Notes under the pieces: model-generated | The model's input: only the letters and a program-made list of their open reading frames with translations | What the model was told of the DNA's origin: nothing | Databases searched by the model: none | Shown: in pieces, positions 33,753 through 42,033 of the stretch | Numbering within the stretch: the first letter of the stretch is position 1 | Layout of the letters: every line of letters begins with the position of its first letter | Translations under genes and position numbers: made by a program | Source: Streptomyces griseochromogenes | GTDB lineage: Bacteria > Actinomycetota > Actinomycetes > Streptomycetales > Streptomycetaceae | DNA: 64,000 nt | Direction of reading: 5' to 3' | NCBI RefSeq assembly: GCF_001542625.1 | Contig: NZ_CP016279.1 | Coordinates: 124,001-188,000, forward strand

Positions 33753-35516
33753 ATGCATCGGTACAGGTCCCACACCTGCGGCCAGCTCCGCGCCTCTGAC
33801 GTCGGCACCGACGTCCGGCTGAGTGGCTGGCTGCACAATCGGCGCGACCTGGGCGGCATCCTCTTCATCGATCTGCGCGACCACTACGGCATCACGCAGC
33901 TGGTGGCCCGTCCCGGCACGCCCGCCTACGAGGCCCTGGACAAGATCTCCAAGGAGTCCTCGGTCCGCGTCGACGGCCAGGTTGTTTCACGTGGAACCGA
34001 GAACGTGAACCCCGACCTGCCCACGGGTGAGATCGAGGTCGAGGTGAGCGAGGTCGAGCTGCTGGGCGCCGCCGCCCCGCTGCCCTTCACCATCAACGCC
34101 GAGGACGGGGTCAACGAGGAGCGGCGTCTGGAGTACCGCTTCCTGGACCTGCGCCGCGAGCGCATGCACCGCAACATCATGCTGCGCACGGCCGTGATCT
34201 CCGCGATCCGCCACAAGATGGTGGCGATGGGCTTCAACGAGATGGCGACGCCGATCCTGTCCGCCACCTCCCCGGAGGGCGCCCGCGACTACGTGGTCCC
34301 CTCCCGTGTGCACCCGGGCAAGTTCTACGCACTGCCGCAGGCCCCGCAGCAGTTCAAGCAGCTGCTGATGATCTCCGGCTTCGACCGCTACTTCCAGATC
34401 GCGCCCTGCTTCCGCGACGAGGACGCCCGCGCGGACCGCTCGCCGGGCGAGTTCTACCAGCTCGACGTGGAGATGTCCTTCGTCGAGCAGGAGGACGTCT
34501 TCCAGCCGATCGAGAAGCTCATGACGGAGCTCTTCGAGGAGTTCGGCGGCGGCCGCCACGTCACCTCCCCCTTCCCCCGCATCCCGTTCCGCGAGGCGAT
34601 GCTCAAGTACGGCTCCGACAAGCCGGACCTGCGCGCCAAGCTGGAACTGGTGGACATCACCGATGTCTTCGAGGGCTCGGAGTTCAAGGCGTTCGCGGGC
34701 AAGCACGTGCGTGCCCTGCCGGTGCCGGACGTCTCCGCGCAGCCCCGCAAGTTCTTCGACCAGCTCGGTGACTACGCCGTCGAGCAGGGCGCCAAGGGCC
34801 TGGCCTGGGTGCGGGTGGCCGAGGACGGCTCGCTCTCCGGCCCGATCGCCAAGTTCCTGACCGAGGCGAACGTCGCCGAGCTGACCAAGCGTCTCTCCCT
34901 GGCCCCCGGCCACGCCGTCTTCTTCGGCGCGGGCGAGTTCGACGAGGTCTCGAAGATCATGGGCGCGGTCCGGGTGGAGGCCGCCAAGCGCGCCGGCCAC
35001 TTCGAGGAGGGCGTCTTCCGCTTCTGCTGGATCGTCGACTTCCCGATGTACGAGAAGGACGAGGAGACCGGCGGGATCGACTTCTCCCACAACCCCTTCT
35101 CGATGCCGCAGGGCGGCCTGGAGGCCCTGGAGACCCAGGACCCGCTGGACATCCTCGGCTGGCAGTACGACATCGTCTGCAACGGCGTCGAGCTGTCCTC
35201 CGGCGCGATCCGGAACCACGAGCCGGAGATCATGCTCAAGGCCTTCGAGATCGCGGGCTACGACCGTGACACCGTCGAGGAGAAGTTCGCGGGCATGCTG
35301 CGCGCGTTCCGCTTCGGTGCCCCGCCGCACGGCGGCATCGCCCCGGGCGTGGACCGCATCGTCATGCTCCTCGCGGACGAGCCCAACATCCGCGAGACGA
35401 TCGCCTTCCCGCTCAACGGCAACGCCCAGGACCTGATGATGGGCGCGCCCACCGAGCTGGACGAGACCCGCCTGCGGGAGTTGCACCTGTCCATCCGGAA
35501 GCCGCAGCCGAAGTAG
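33753..35516 (+). CDS. aspS: Aspartyl-tRNA synthetase
   Basis: 587 residues, normal for bacterial AspRS. The N-terminal OB fold ([20 protein letters not shown]) binds the anticodon, motif 2 is [15 protein letters not shown], a GAD insertion lies in the middle, and motif 3 is [13 protein letters not shown]. It charges tRNA-Asp, and perhaps tRNA-Asn if the non-discriminating type. The nearest purine-rich site (GAAGGA, 33735-33740) is 12 nt before the ATG. An out-of-frame 18-codon ORF starts at 33743 and overlaps the aspS start. Codons 78-82 form a parS-like site with non-preferred codons (GTT TCA). Confidence 0.97.
   Translation: MHRYRSHTCGQLRASDVGTDVRLSGWLHNRRDLGGILFIDLRDHYGITQLVARPGTPAYEALDKISKESSVRVDGQVVSRGTENVNPDLPTGEIEVEVSEVELLGAAAPLPFTINAEDGVNEERRLEYRFLDLRRERMHRNIMLRTAVISAIRHKMVAMGFNEMATPILSATSPEGARDYVVPSRVHPGKFYALPQAPQQFKQLLMISGFDRYFQIAPCFRDEDARADRSPGEFYQLDVEMSFVEQEDVFQPIEKLMTELFEEFGGGRHVTSPFPRIPFREAMLKYGSDKPDLRAKLELVDITDVFEGSEFKAFAGKHVRALPVPDVSAQPRKFFDQLGDYAVEQGAKGLAWVRVAEDGSLSGPIAKFLTEANVAELTKRLSLAPGHAVFFGAGEFDEVSKIMGAVRVEAAKRAGHFEEGVFRFCWIVDFPMYEKDEETGGIDFSHNPFSMPQGGLEALETQDPLDILGWQYDIVCNGVELSSGAIRNHEPEIMLKAFEIAGYDRDTVEEKFAGMLRAFRFGAPPHGGIAPGVDRIVMLLADEPNIRETIAFPLNGNAQDLMMGAPTELDETRLRELHLSIRKPQPK
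33984..33997. promoter_or_regulatory. parS-like ParB-binding site inside aspS
   Basis: GTTTCACGTGGAAC differs by one base from the Streptomyces parS consensus GTTTCACGTGAAAC. It uses codons (GTT, TCA, GGA) that are rare in the rest of the gene, which suggests the DNA sequence itself is under selection. parS sites in Streptomyces cluster around oriC and lie mostly within genes or gaps of that region. Confidence 0.7.
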
Positions 35517-35530
35517 GACGACAGTTCGGC

Positions 35531-35570
35531 CGGAAGGGCTCGAAACCGCCGCCGGTTTCGAGCCCTTCCG
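35531..35570 (+). terminator. Terminator hairpin after aspS
   Basis: An 18-bp perfect stem (CGGAAGGGCTCGAAACCG and complement) with a CCGC loop, 15 nt past the aspS stop. Confidence 0.9.
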
Positions 35571-35660
35571 CTTGCCCGCCTCGCATCCCGCTCGCGCTCA
35601 CGCTCAAGGCGGCGGTGGTGGCGGACACCAGGAGCCCGCACCTGCCACGGCTGCTCGGAT

Positions 35661-36356
35661 TCAGTCGTCACCATCCTGTTCGTTCTCCGTGTCCAGGGAC
35701 GCGCCGTCCTCCAGCAGCCGTTCGGCGATGTCGTCGGACCACCGCTGGGCCCAGGCGCGCAGGGTGGTGACCTCCTCCTCCGTCAGGCCGTACCGCAGGA
35801 AGTCCACGTCGGCGTAGAAGTCCGTGCCGGTCAGCCGAGACTGCAGGGTGGGCAGATCGAAGGGGTCGTGGGCGTGCCTGCGGCCCAGTTCCTCCAGGTC
35901 GGGCAGGGAGAACCGGGCCGCGGCGGCCCGCGCGTCGATCAGGTCGACGGCCGCGCCCCGGTCGTACAGGGCGCGGATCTTCGTACCGACGGCGTCTTCG
36001 AGGGAGAGGGCCGGGCCGTACTCGGTCAGCTCCGGCGGCTGCCAGAAGGCCTCCTTGTGCAACGCCAGTGCGCATGCCTCGCCGGTCGGCGGGTCGCTGA
36101 CCGTCAGCTGGGCGGTGAGAGCGGTGACGGCGGCGGCCCGCACCTGCCGCCCCCGCGCCTCCAGGGCGGCACCGACGGCACCGGCGATCCGCTCCATGGG
36201 CTCGGGACTCTCGGTCGCGAAGTCGAGGTTGCCGTGCGGGCGTTGCGGCAGGCCGTGTGCCTGGAGGGCGTAACCGCCGGCGAGGACCAGGGCGAAAGGG
36301 CTGCCGACGGACACGACGTCCGCGAAGAGTCGCTGATGGGGTTCGGGAATGTTCAC
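35661..36356 (-). CDS. AbiEii/AbiGii-like nucleotidyltransferase-fold protein (orphan)
   Basis: 231 residues. The N-terminal LVLAGGYALQAHG and following RPHGNLDFAT resemble the nucleotidyltransferase motif of the DUF1814/AbiEii toxin family, then GTKIRALYDRGAAVDLIDA, the conserved KxxALxxRxxxxDxxD-type segment. In active members the first motif is usually R-x-T-x-D-[IL]-D; here Asn43 replaces the first Asp, so activity is doubtful. No AbiEi-type antitoxin gene is adjacent. The C-terminus is very acidic (SLDTENEQDGDD). It may be a domesticated remnant with another role. Confidence 0.7.
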   Translation of the reverse strand: MNIPEPHQRLFADVVSVGSPFALVLAGGYALQAHGLPQRPHGNLDFATESPEPMERIAGAVGAALEARGRQVRAAAVTALTAQLTVSDPPTGEACALALHKEAFWQPPELTEYGPALSLEDAVGTKIRALYDRGAAVDLIDARAAAARFSLPDLEELGRRHAHDPFDLPTLQSRLTGTDFYADVDFLRYGLTEEEVTTLRAWAQRWSDDIAERLLEDGASLDTENEQDGDD

Positions 36357-36450
36357 GGGAAGATTTTTTCCGGCTTCCTGTCACATGCGCGCGACGACGC
36401 GTGTCAGAGGGGTGTTCGCAGCTCAGCCGACCGCTCGATGGGAGCCCCTC

Positions 36451-36798
36451 ATGCGTACCGCCCACATCGTCGTCACCCTTCTCGCCGCCCTCATGGCCGG
36501 GTTCTCCGGGACCGTGCTGCTCATGCGGGCCGAGTGGATCGTGAAGGCGCTCACCGACTACTCGGTGCCGCGCGCCTGGTGGACCCCGCTCGGGGCGGCC
36601 AAGGCCGCCGGGGCCGTCGGGCTGGTGGCCGGGCTGTTCGTGCCGGTCATCGGGGTGCTGGCCGGGATCGGGCTGGTGGTCTACTTCGTGGGCGCCGCCG
36701 TCACCGTGGCCCGGGCGCGGTGGTACTCGCACATTCCGTTCCCGCTCGTCTACGCCGTGCCGGTGGTCGGTGCCCTGGTGCTCGGGGCCATGGTCTAG
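36451..36798 (+). CDS. DoxX-like small membrane protein
   Basis: 115 residues from ATG 36451 with GGGAG 6 nt upstream; longer in-frame starts lack a ribosome site. Four hydrophobic helices (HIVVTLLAALMAGFSGTVLL, PLGAAKAAGAVGLVAGLF, VIGVLAGIGLVVYFVGAAVT, YAVPVVGALVLGAMV) with the DoxX-family spacing of helices and short loops. Function in this subfamily is unknown. It is divergent from the AbiEii-like gene; the two starts are 94 bp apart. Confidence 0.75.
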   Translation: MRTAHIVVTLLAALMAGFSGTVLLMRAEWIVKALTDYSVPRAWWTPLGAAKAAGAVGLVAGLFVPVIGVLAGIGLVVYFVGAAVTVARARWYSHIPFPLVYAVPVVGALVLGAMV

Positions 36799-36927
36799 GC
36801 GGAAGAAATCGTGTTCGTGCGGCAACTTCCGTGGGAGCGGGTTCGGCCGCCGAGTCGGTGCACAGCGGCCGGGCCTCATCCTCCCCAAAGACGATCCCGG
36901 TGGATGAGGTCCGGCAATGTGAGTCAA

Positions 36928-37119
36928 CTAATCGATGATCACGTCGAAGAAGATCACGGCCGTCACGAAGGCCCCGGCGGCTTTCAGCCCCGCCCGGGCC
37001 ATATCGTCACCCGCTGCGATGCTGAGCAGGCCTGTTCCCGTCGCGGCGAGCAGTCCCAGCATCAAGATCACGGCAGACCTGAGTCCCAGCAGAGGGTCCC
37101 GGTCCCGATTTTGACTCAC
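36928..37119 (-). CDS. Small two-helix membrane protein, function unknown
   Basis: 63 residues from GTG 37119 with AGGAG 5 nt upstream; the GTG at 37125 would overlap the ribosome site. After a charged head (VSQNRDRDPLLGLR) come two hydrophobic helices (SAVILMLGLLAATGTGLLSI and AGAFVTAVIFFDVIID). The size and topology recall holin-like or phage/plasmid accessory proteins, without a real match that I recognise. It is divergent from the atypical sigma factor gene in a locally lower-GC segment. Confidence 0.6.
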   Translation of the reverse strand: MSQNRDRDPLLGLRSAVILMLGLLAATGTGLLSIAAGDDMARAGLKAAGAFVTAVIFFDVIID

Positions 37120-37286
37120 GTTCACTCCTGATCGTCTGTGGCCTTTGACCGATCTTTTAGGGGGGCCGAGTTCGATGCGCCCTCGTGCGACAGCCGATGA
37201 AAAAGTGGCGGGAGGGGCGAGGAGGATACGCGAACTGCCCCCCTAGAAGAAGGGAGTAAGCTCGCGTTCCCTACAGGAGTGCTCAG

Positions 37287-38132
37287 TTGATCCCGCACAC
37301 GCAAGACTCACCCGGGAAAGCGGATGATCTTCCTCCGCCAAGCCGGTCTGCAACCGCCGATCCGGACGAAGGGCGGGGTCGACATCGCAAGTTCGACTTG
37401 TCAACCACGGTGCAGCATCCCCGAGATTCGAACACATCGGGGAGCGGTGTTGACGAGAAGGCGGAAATTGAACAAGCGCACAGCGACGGGGATCGAGTGT
37501 ACGACGTCGCCCTTGTCGCGGAGATCCAGAAATTCGGATTCGACAGTCCTGTCGGCCGGGCTTTCGAACACCGCGTGGTGTCCCATGGCTTGACCGTCAT
37601 GAAGAGCTGGATCGCCTCCAGCACGATCTGGGCCCAGACGGTCGCTCATCTGGGATACCGAGGCGAATCCTGTTGGAGCCGGGAAGAGGCCCTGACGCTC
37701 GCCTACGACAGCGTCGCCACGGCCTGGCGCCGGTTCAAGAAGAACATCCTGGAGGGAGAGTGGGACCCGGCCAAGTCCAGCCTCCAGACGTCGTTCTTGA
37801 ACAAGTGCAAGATCGCCTTCGTAGAGGAGTACAAGAAGTGGCGGGAGCGATCCCGCCCTCAGGCTCTTGAGGTTCTTGTACCTACGGGCAGTGAGGGGGA
37901 CGGCGACTACGGAAGTCCTGTGCGCAGCGCCGAGGAAAGTGTCGTCGAGCGGGAATCGGTTCGGCACGCGGTGGGAAATATGCCACGGCGGACGGCTCAA
38001 ATTCTCGCTTTGCGGGCAGAGGGATACTCCCGCGAGGAAATAGCTAGTTACATGGGAACGACCGTCAAGGGTGTCGACAGTGTCATCAGTCGTTGGCGGA
38101 AGAATCGACGAGGCGGTGAACCCCATGAGTAA
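37287..38132 (+). CDS. Atypical sigma-70-family sigma factor
   Basis: 281 residues from TTG 37287 with AGGAG 7 nt upstream. Residues 1-75 are polar and unordered. A sigma region 2-like segment follows (REEALTLAYDSVATAWRRF ... SFLNKCKIAFVEEYKKW), and a clear region 4 HTH ends the protein (MPRRTAQILALRAEGYSREE then IASYMGTTVKGVDSVISRW). It has no close tie to the SigE or SigB groups that I can see. Codon use is less GC-biased than in neighbouring genes (many AAA, GAA, TCT, ATA), suggesting acquisition. It overlaps the next gene by 8 nt. Confidence 0.75.
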   Translation: MIPHTQDSPGKADDLPPPSRSATADPDEGRGRHRKFDLSTTVQHPRDSNTSGSGVDEKAEIEQAHSDGDRVYDVALVAEIQKFGFDSPVGRAFEHRVVSHGLTVMKSWIASSTIWAQTVAHLGYRGESCWSREEALTLAYDSVATAWRRFKKNILEGEWDPAKSSLQTSFLNKCKIAFVEEYKKWRERSRPQALEVLVPTGSEGDGDYGSPVRSAEESVVERESVRHAVGNMPRRTAQILALRAEGYSREEIASYMGTTVKGVDSVISRWRKNRRGGEPHE

Positions 38133-38481
38133 GAGCCGGCGTCCGATCGAGACGTGTGAGCTTGCAGCGAGTCCGGATTCGCCACTCAGCCATGAACAGG
38201 CACTCGACCTGATCAATAAATCCTCTTTCGGAGGCACTGGCGAAATCGAGGGGACGGAAGGCGTCTCCGAAGAAGCGGTGTACCTGATCCTCACCCGAGT
38301 GGCACGGCGTGAGGCGGATGAGCTCAGGAAAGGTGAGGGAACGAGATCGGGGGTGGGCGAGCGGATTCGGGAATATACGCGCGTTGCCAGGGAGGCGGGA
38401 TGGTTCCTCGAGAACGGTGATGAGCAGCACGCACGGTTTCTCATGAGAATGCATCTGGCCCCGGACATACTGAAGTCCTGA
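38125..38481 (+). CDS. Partner protein of the atypical sigma factor, unknown
   Basis: 118 residues from ATG 38125, overlapping the sigma gene by 8 nt, so translationally coupled. Soluble, charged and mostly helical (SHEQALDLINKSSF, EEAVYLILTRVARREADELRK, ERIREYTRVAREAGWFLENG). No known domain is recognised. Tight coupling to a sigma factor suggests an anti-sigma, co-sigma or stability factor; that is inference from position. It shares the lower-GC codon use of the sigma gene. A strong hairpin follows. Confidence 0.6.
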   Translation: MSKSRRPIETCELAASPDSPLSHEQALDLINKSSFGGTGEIEGTEGVSEEAVYLILTRVARREADELRKGEGTRSGVGERIREYTRVAREAGWFLENGDEQHARFLMRMHLAPDILKS

Positions 38482-38513
38482 GCGTGTGAGAACCGACGGT
38501 CTCCGGGAAGAAA

Positions 38514-38551
38514 GCCGGGGCCCGGAACCGCGTCCGGTTCCGGGCCCCGGC
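38514..38551. terminator. Bidirectional terminator between the sigma operon and metG
   Basis: A 17-bp perfect stem (GCCGGGGCCCGGAACCG and complement) with a CGTC loop between convergent genes. Confidence 0.9.
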
Positions 38552-38565
38552 ATGCGCGGGCGGTG

Positions 38566-40158
38566 CTACGCGCTCGGCTTCTCCTCCAGTCGCGGGAAGA
38601 GGATCGCTCCCTTGGTGACCGTCGTACCGGTCGGGAGCTTGCCCCATTCGCCGGCCTCCTGGACGTTCTGGTCCGTGAGGGCGCCGAGGGACGCCTCGGC
38701 GCCCAGGGAGCCCCAGAGCCTCTGGGAGGTCTCCGGCATGACCGGGTTCAGGAGCACGGCCACCGCGCGCAGGGACTCCGCGGCCGTGTAGAGGATCGTG
38801 GCCAGCCGGGCCCGGCCCTCCGGGGATTCGTCCTTGGCCACCTTCCACGGCTCCTGCTCCGTGAGGTAGCCGTTGACCTGCTTGACGAAGTCGAAGACGG
38901 CCAGGATGCCGCCCTGGAAGTCCAGTTCGTCACCGATGCGCCGGTCGGCCTCGGCGACGGCCTTCGCCAGCCCCTCGTGGACCGCCCGCTCCGCCTCCCC
39001 GTCGGCGGCGGACCCGGGCAGCTCGCCGCCGAAGTACTTGCCGACCATGGCGGCCACGCGGGAGGCGAGATTGCCGTAGTCGTTCGCCAGCTCGGAGGTG
39101 TACCGGGCGGAGAAGTCCTCCCAGGAGAACGAGCCGTCCTGGCCGAAGGCGATCGCGCGCAGGAAGTACCAGCGGTAGGCGTCCACGCCGAAGTGCGAGG
39201 TGAGGTCCTGCGGCTTGATGCCGGTCAGGTTCGACTTCGACATCTTCTCGCCGCCGACCATCAGCCAGCCGTTCGCGGCGATCTTTCCGGGCAACGGCAG
39301 GCCCTGGGCCATCAGCATCGCCGGCCAGATCACCGCGTGGAAACGGAGGATGTCCTTGCCGACCAGGTGGACGTCGGCCGGGAAGGTGGCGTCGAACTTC
39401 TCCTGGTTCTCGTTGTAGCCGACCGCCGTGGCGTAGTTCAGCAGCGCGTCGACCCACACGTAGATCACGTGCTTGTCGTCCCAGGGGACCGGGACGCCCC
39501 AGTCGAAGGTCGAGCGGGAGATGGAGAGGTCTTGCAGGCCCTGGCGGACGAAGTTCACGACCTCGTTGCGCGCGGACTCGGGCTGGATGAAGCCGGGGTT
39601 CTCCTCGTAGTGGGCGAGGAGCTTGTCGCCGTACTCGCTCAGCCGGAAGAAGTAGTTCTCCTCGCTGAGGATCTCCACCGGCTTCTTGTGGATCGGGCAC
39701 AGCTTCTGACCCGCGAATTCACCCTCGCCGTCGAGCAGCTCACCCGGGAGCTTGTACTCCTCGCAGCCGACGCAGTACGGGCCCTCGTAGCCGCCCTTGT
39801 AGATCTCGCCCTTGTCGTACAGGTCCTGCACGAACTCCTGGACGCGGTCGGTGTGCCGCCGCTGCGTGGTGCGGATGAAATCGTCGTTCGCGATCTCCAG
39901 GTGCTCCCACAGCGGCTTCCACGCCTCGGTGACGAGCTTGTCCGCCCAGCTCTGGGGAGTGACCCCGTTCGCCTCGGCCGTGCGCATGATCTTCTGACCG
40001 TGCTCGTCCGTGCCGGTGAGGGACCAGACGCGCTCGCCGCGCGCGCGGTGCCAGCGGGCGAGCACGTCCGCGGCGACCGTGGTGTAGGCGTGACCCAGGT
40101 GGGGTGCGTCGTTGACGTAGTAGATGGGGGTGGTGACGTAGTACGACCGGGAGGTCAC
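38566..40158 (-). CDS. metG: Methionyl-tRNA synthetase (single-zinc-knuckle, KMSKS type)
   Basis: 530 residues. Class I signatures: HLGH (residues 20-23) and KMSKS (GGEKMSKSNL, near 297). The zinc region is YCVGC ... CPIH. The anticodon-binding helical domain ends near residue 510; no C-terminal EMAPII domain. It charges tRNA-Met. It lies 4 nt downstream of a second, different MetRS gene (40163-41878), so the two are co-transcribed. Confidence 0.92.
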   Translation of the reverse strand: MTSRSYYVTTPIYYVNDAPHLGHAYTTVAADVLARWHRARGERVWSLTGTDEHGQKIMRTAEANGVTPQSWADKLVTEAWKPLWEHLEIANDDFIRTTQRRHTDRVQEFVQDLYDKGEIYKGGYEGPYCVGCEEYKLPGELLDGEGEFAGQKLCPIHKKPVEILSEENYFFRLSEYGDKLLAHYEENPGFIQPESARNEVVNFVRQGLQDLSISRSTFDWGVPVPWDDKHVIYVWVDALLNYATAVGYNENQEKFDATFPADVHLVGKDILRFHAVIWPAMLMAQGLPLPGKIAANGWLMVGGEKMSKSNLTGIKPQDLTSHFGVDAYRWYFLRAIAFGQDGSFSWEDFSARYTSELANDYGNLASRVAAMVGKYFGGELPGSAADGEAERAVHEGLAKAVAEADRRIGDELDFQGGILAVFDFVKQVNGYLTEQEPWKVAKDESPEGRARLATILYTAAESLRAVAVLLNPVMPETSQRLWGSLGAEASLGALTDQNVQEAGEWGKLPTGTTVTKGAILFPRLEEKPSA

Positions 40159-40162
40159 GCCG

Positions 40163-41878
40163 TCATCCTTCCTGGCCGCCGAAGCGCTCCTTGTAGGTCT
40201 CCAGGTCCTCGTCCGTCAGCTTGGCGAAGAGGACCGGCGGGACCGTGAAGGGGGTGCCCGCGGGGACGGCGGTGAGGGACTTCGCCTCCTCCTGGGTCAC
40301 CCAGGCCGCGGTGTCGTCCGCCAGCGAGAACGCCTGTCGCATGGTCTTCGCCGTCGCCGGGATGAACGGCTCGGAGACCACCGCGTAGAGGTGGATCAGG
40401 TTCATCGCGGTGCGCAGGGTGAGGGCCGCGGCGTCCTTGTCGGTCTTGATCTCCAGCCAGGGGGCCTTCTCCTCCAGGTAGGAGTTGCCGGCCGACCACA
40501 GGGCGCGCAGGGCGGCGGCCGCCTTGCGGAACTGGAGGGTCTCCATGTGCTCCTCGTACTCCGCGAGGAGGCGGGCGATCTCCGCGCCCAGCTTCGTCTC
40601 CGCCTCGCCCGGCACGCCGCCGGCCGGGACGTCGTCGCCGAAGCGCTTCCTGGAGAAGGACAGGACGCGGTTGACGAAGTTGCCGAGGGTGTCGGCCAGG
40701 TCCTTGTTGACCGTGGCGGTGAAGTGCTCCCACGTGAAGGAGGAGTCGTCCGACTCGGGGGCGTTGGCGATCAGGAAGTAGCGCCAGTAGTCGGCGGGCA
40801 GGATGTCCAGGGCCTGGTCGGTGAAGACGCCCCGCTTCTGGGAGGTGGAGAACTTGCCGCCGTAGTACGTCAGCCAGTTGAAGGCCTTGACGTAGTCGAC
40901 CTTCTTCCACGGCTCGCGCACGCCCAGCTCGGTGGCCGGGAACATCACGGTGTGGAAGGGGACGTTGTCCTTGGCCATGAACTCCGTGTAGCGGACGTCG
41001 TTGTCGACGTCGTACCACCAGGACTTCCAGTCGCGGTTCTCCGTGTCCTGGTCGGACCACTCCTTCGTCGCGCCGATGTACTCGATCGGGGCGTCGAACC
41101 AGACGTAGAAGACCTTGCCCTCGGCGGCCAGCTCCGGCCAGGTGTCGGCCGGGACCGGGACGCCCCAGTCCAGGTCACGGGTGATCGCGCGGTCGTGCAG
41201 GCCCTCGGTCAGCCACTTGTGCGCGATGGAGGAGGCCAGCTGGGGCCAGTCCTTGTCGTGGCGGGCGACCCATTCGCGGACCTCGTTCTCCAGCTTGGAC
41301 TGGAGGAGGAAGAGGTGCTTGGTCTCCCTCACCTCGAGGTCCGTGCTGCCCGAGATCGCGGACCGGGGGTTGATCAGGTCGGTCGGGTCCAGGACGCGGG
41401 TGCAGTTCTCGCACTGGTCGCCGCGGGCCTTGTCGTAGCCGCAGTGCGGGCAGGTGCCCTCCACGTAGCGGTCCGGGAGGAAGCGGCCGTCGGTGGGCGA
41501 GTAGACCTGGCGGATCGCGCGCTCTTCGATGAAGCCGTTCTCGTTCAGCTTGCGGGCGAAGTGCTGGGTGATCTCGCGGTTCTCGGGGGAGGAGCTCCGG
41601 CCGAAGTAGTCGAAGGCGAGCGCGAAGCCGTCGTAGACCGCCTTCTGGGCGTCGTGCGCCTGGGCGCAGAACTCGGCGACCGGGAGGCCCAGCTCCTTGG
41701 CCGCGAGCTCGGCCGGAGTGCCGTGCTCGTCCGTCGCGCAGATGTAGAGGACGTCGTGGCCGCGCTGGCGGAGGTACCGGGAGTACACGTCCGCCGGGAG
41801 CATGGACCCCACCATGTTGCCCAGGTGCTTGATTCCGTTGATGTACGGAAGGGCGCTGGTGATGAGGTGTCGAGCCAT
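40163..41878 (-). CDS. metG: Second methionyl-tRNA synthetase (four-Cys zinc type, variant KMSKS)
   Basis: 571 residues from ATG 41878 (GGGAG upstream; longer frames lack a ribosome site). The HIGH-type motif is HLGN (18-21). The zinc knuckle Cys143, Cys146, Cys156 and Cys159 belongs to the larger E. coli/archaeal-type MetRS. The KMSKS loop is KFSTS ([11 protein letters not shown]). It is clearly different from the adjacent MetRS, so this is not a simple duplication. Bacteria with two MetRS types often gain resistance to synthetase inhibitors from one of them; here both being housekeeping or one being regulatory are also possible. Confidence 0.9.
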   Translation of the reverse strand: MARHLITSALPYINGIKHLGNMVGSMLPADVYSRYLRQRGHDVLYICATDEHGTPAELAAKELGLPVAEFCAQAHDAQKAVYDGFALAFDYFGRSSSPENREITQHFARKLNENGFIEERAIRQVYSPTDGRFLPDRYVEGTCPHCGYDKARGDQCENCTRVLDPTDLINPRSAISGSTDLEVRETKHLFLLQSKLENEVREWVARHDKDWPQLASSIAHKWLTEGLHDRAITRDLDWGVPVPADTWPELAAEGKVFYVWFDAPIEYIGATKEWSDQDTENRDWKSWWYDVDNDVRYTEFMAKDNVPFHTVMFPATELGVREPWKKVDYVKAFNWLTYYGGKFSTSQKRGVFTDQALDILPADYWRYFLIANAPESDDSSFTWEHFTATVNKDLADTLGNFVNRVLSFSRKRFGDDVPAGGVPGEAETKLGAEIARLLAEYEEHMETLQFRKAAAALRALWSAGNSYLEEKAPWLEIKTDKDAAALTLRTAMNLIHLYAVVSEPFIPATAKTMRQAFSLADDTAAWVTQEEAKSLTAVPAGTPFTVPPVLFAKLTDEDLETYKERFGGQEG

Positions 41879-42033
41879 CGCGGGCTGCTCCCAGGTCGCT
41901 GCGTTTTCTGTGGTTTCGAACCTTGAAATCGTAGCTGACAGGGGTGGGCCGCCCGCTTCCCGTTTTGCAGGGTGGAACAAGGGGGAAGGGGCGGCCCGGG
42001 TGACTGCGTTCGGTTATGGGTTGTTACGAATGG

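Noticed and set aside
40725..40742. A second parS-like CACGTG site in the metG gene
   Set aside because: Only the central CACGTG matches; the flanking bases (CTCC and AAGG) deviate from the consensus on both sides.
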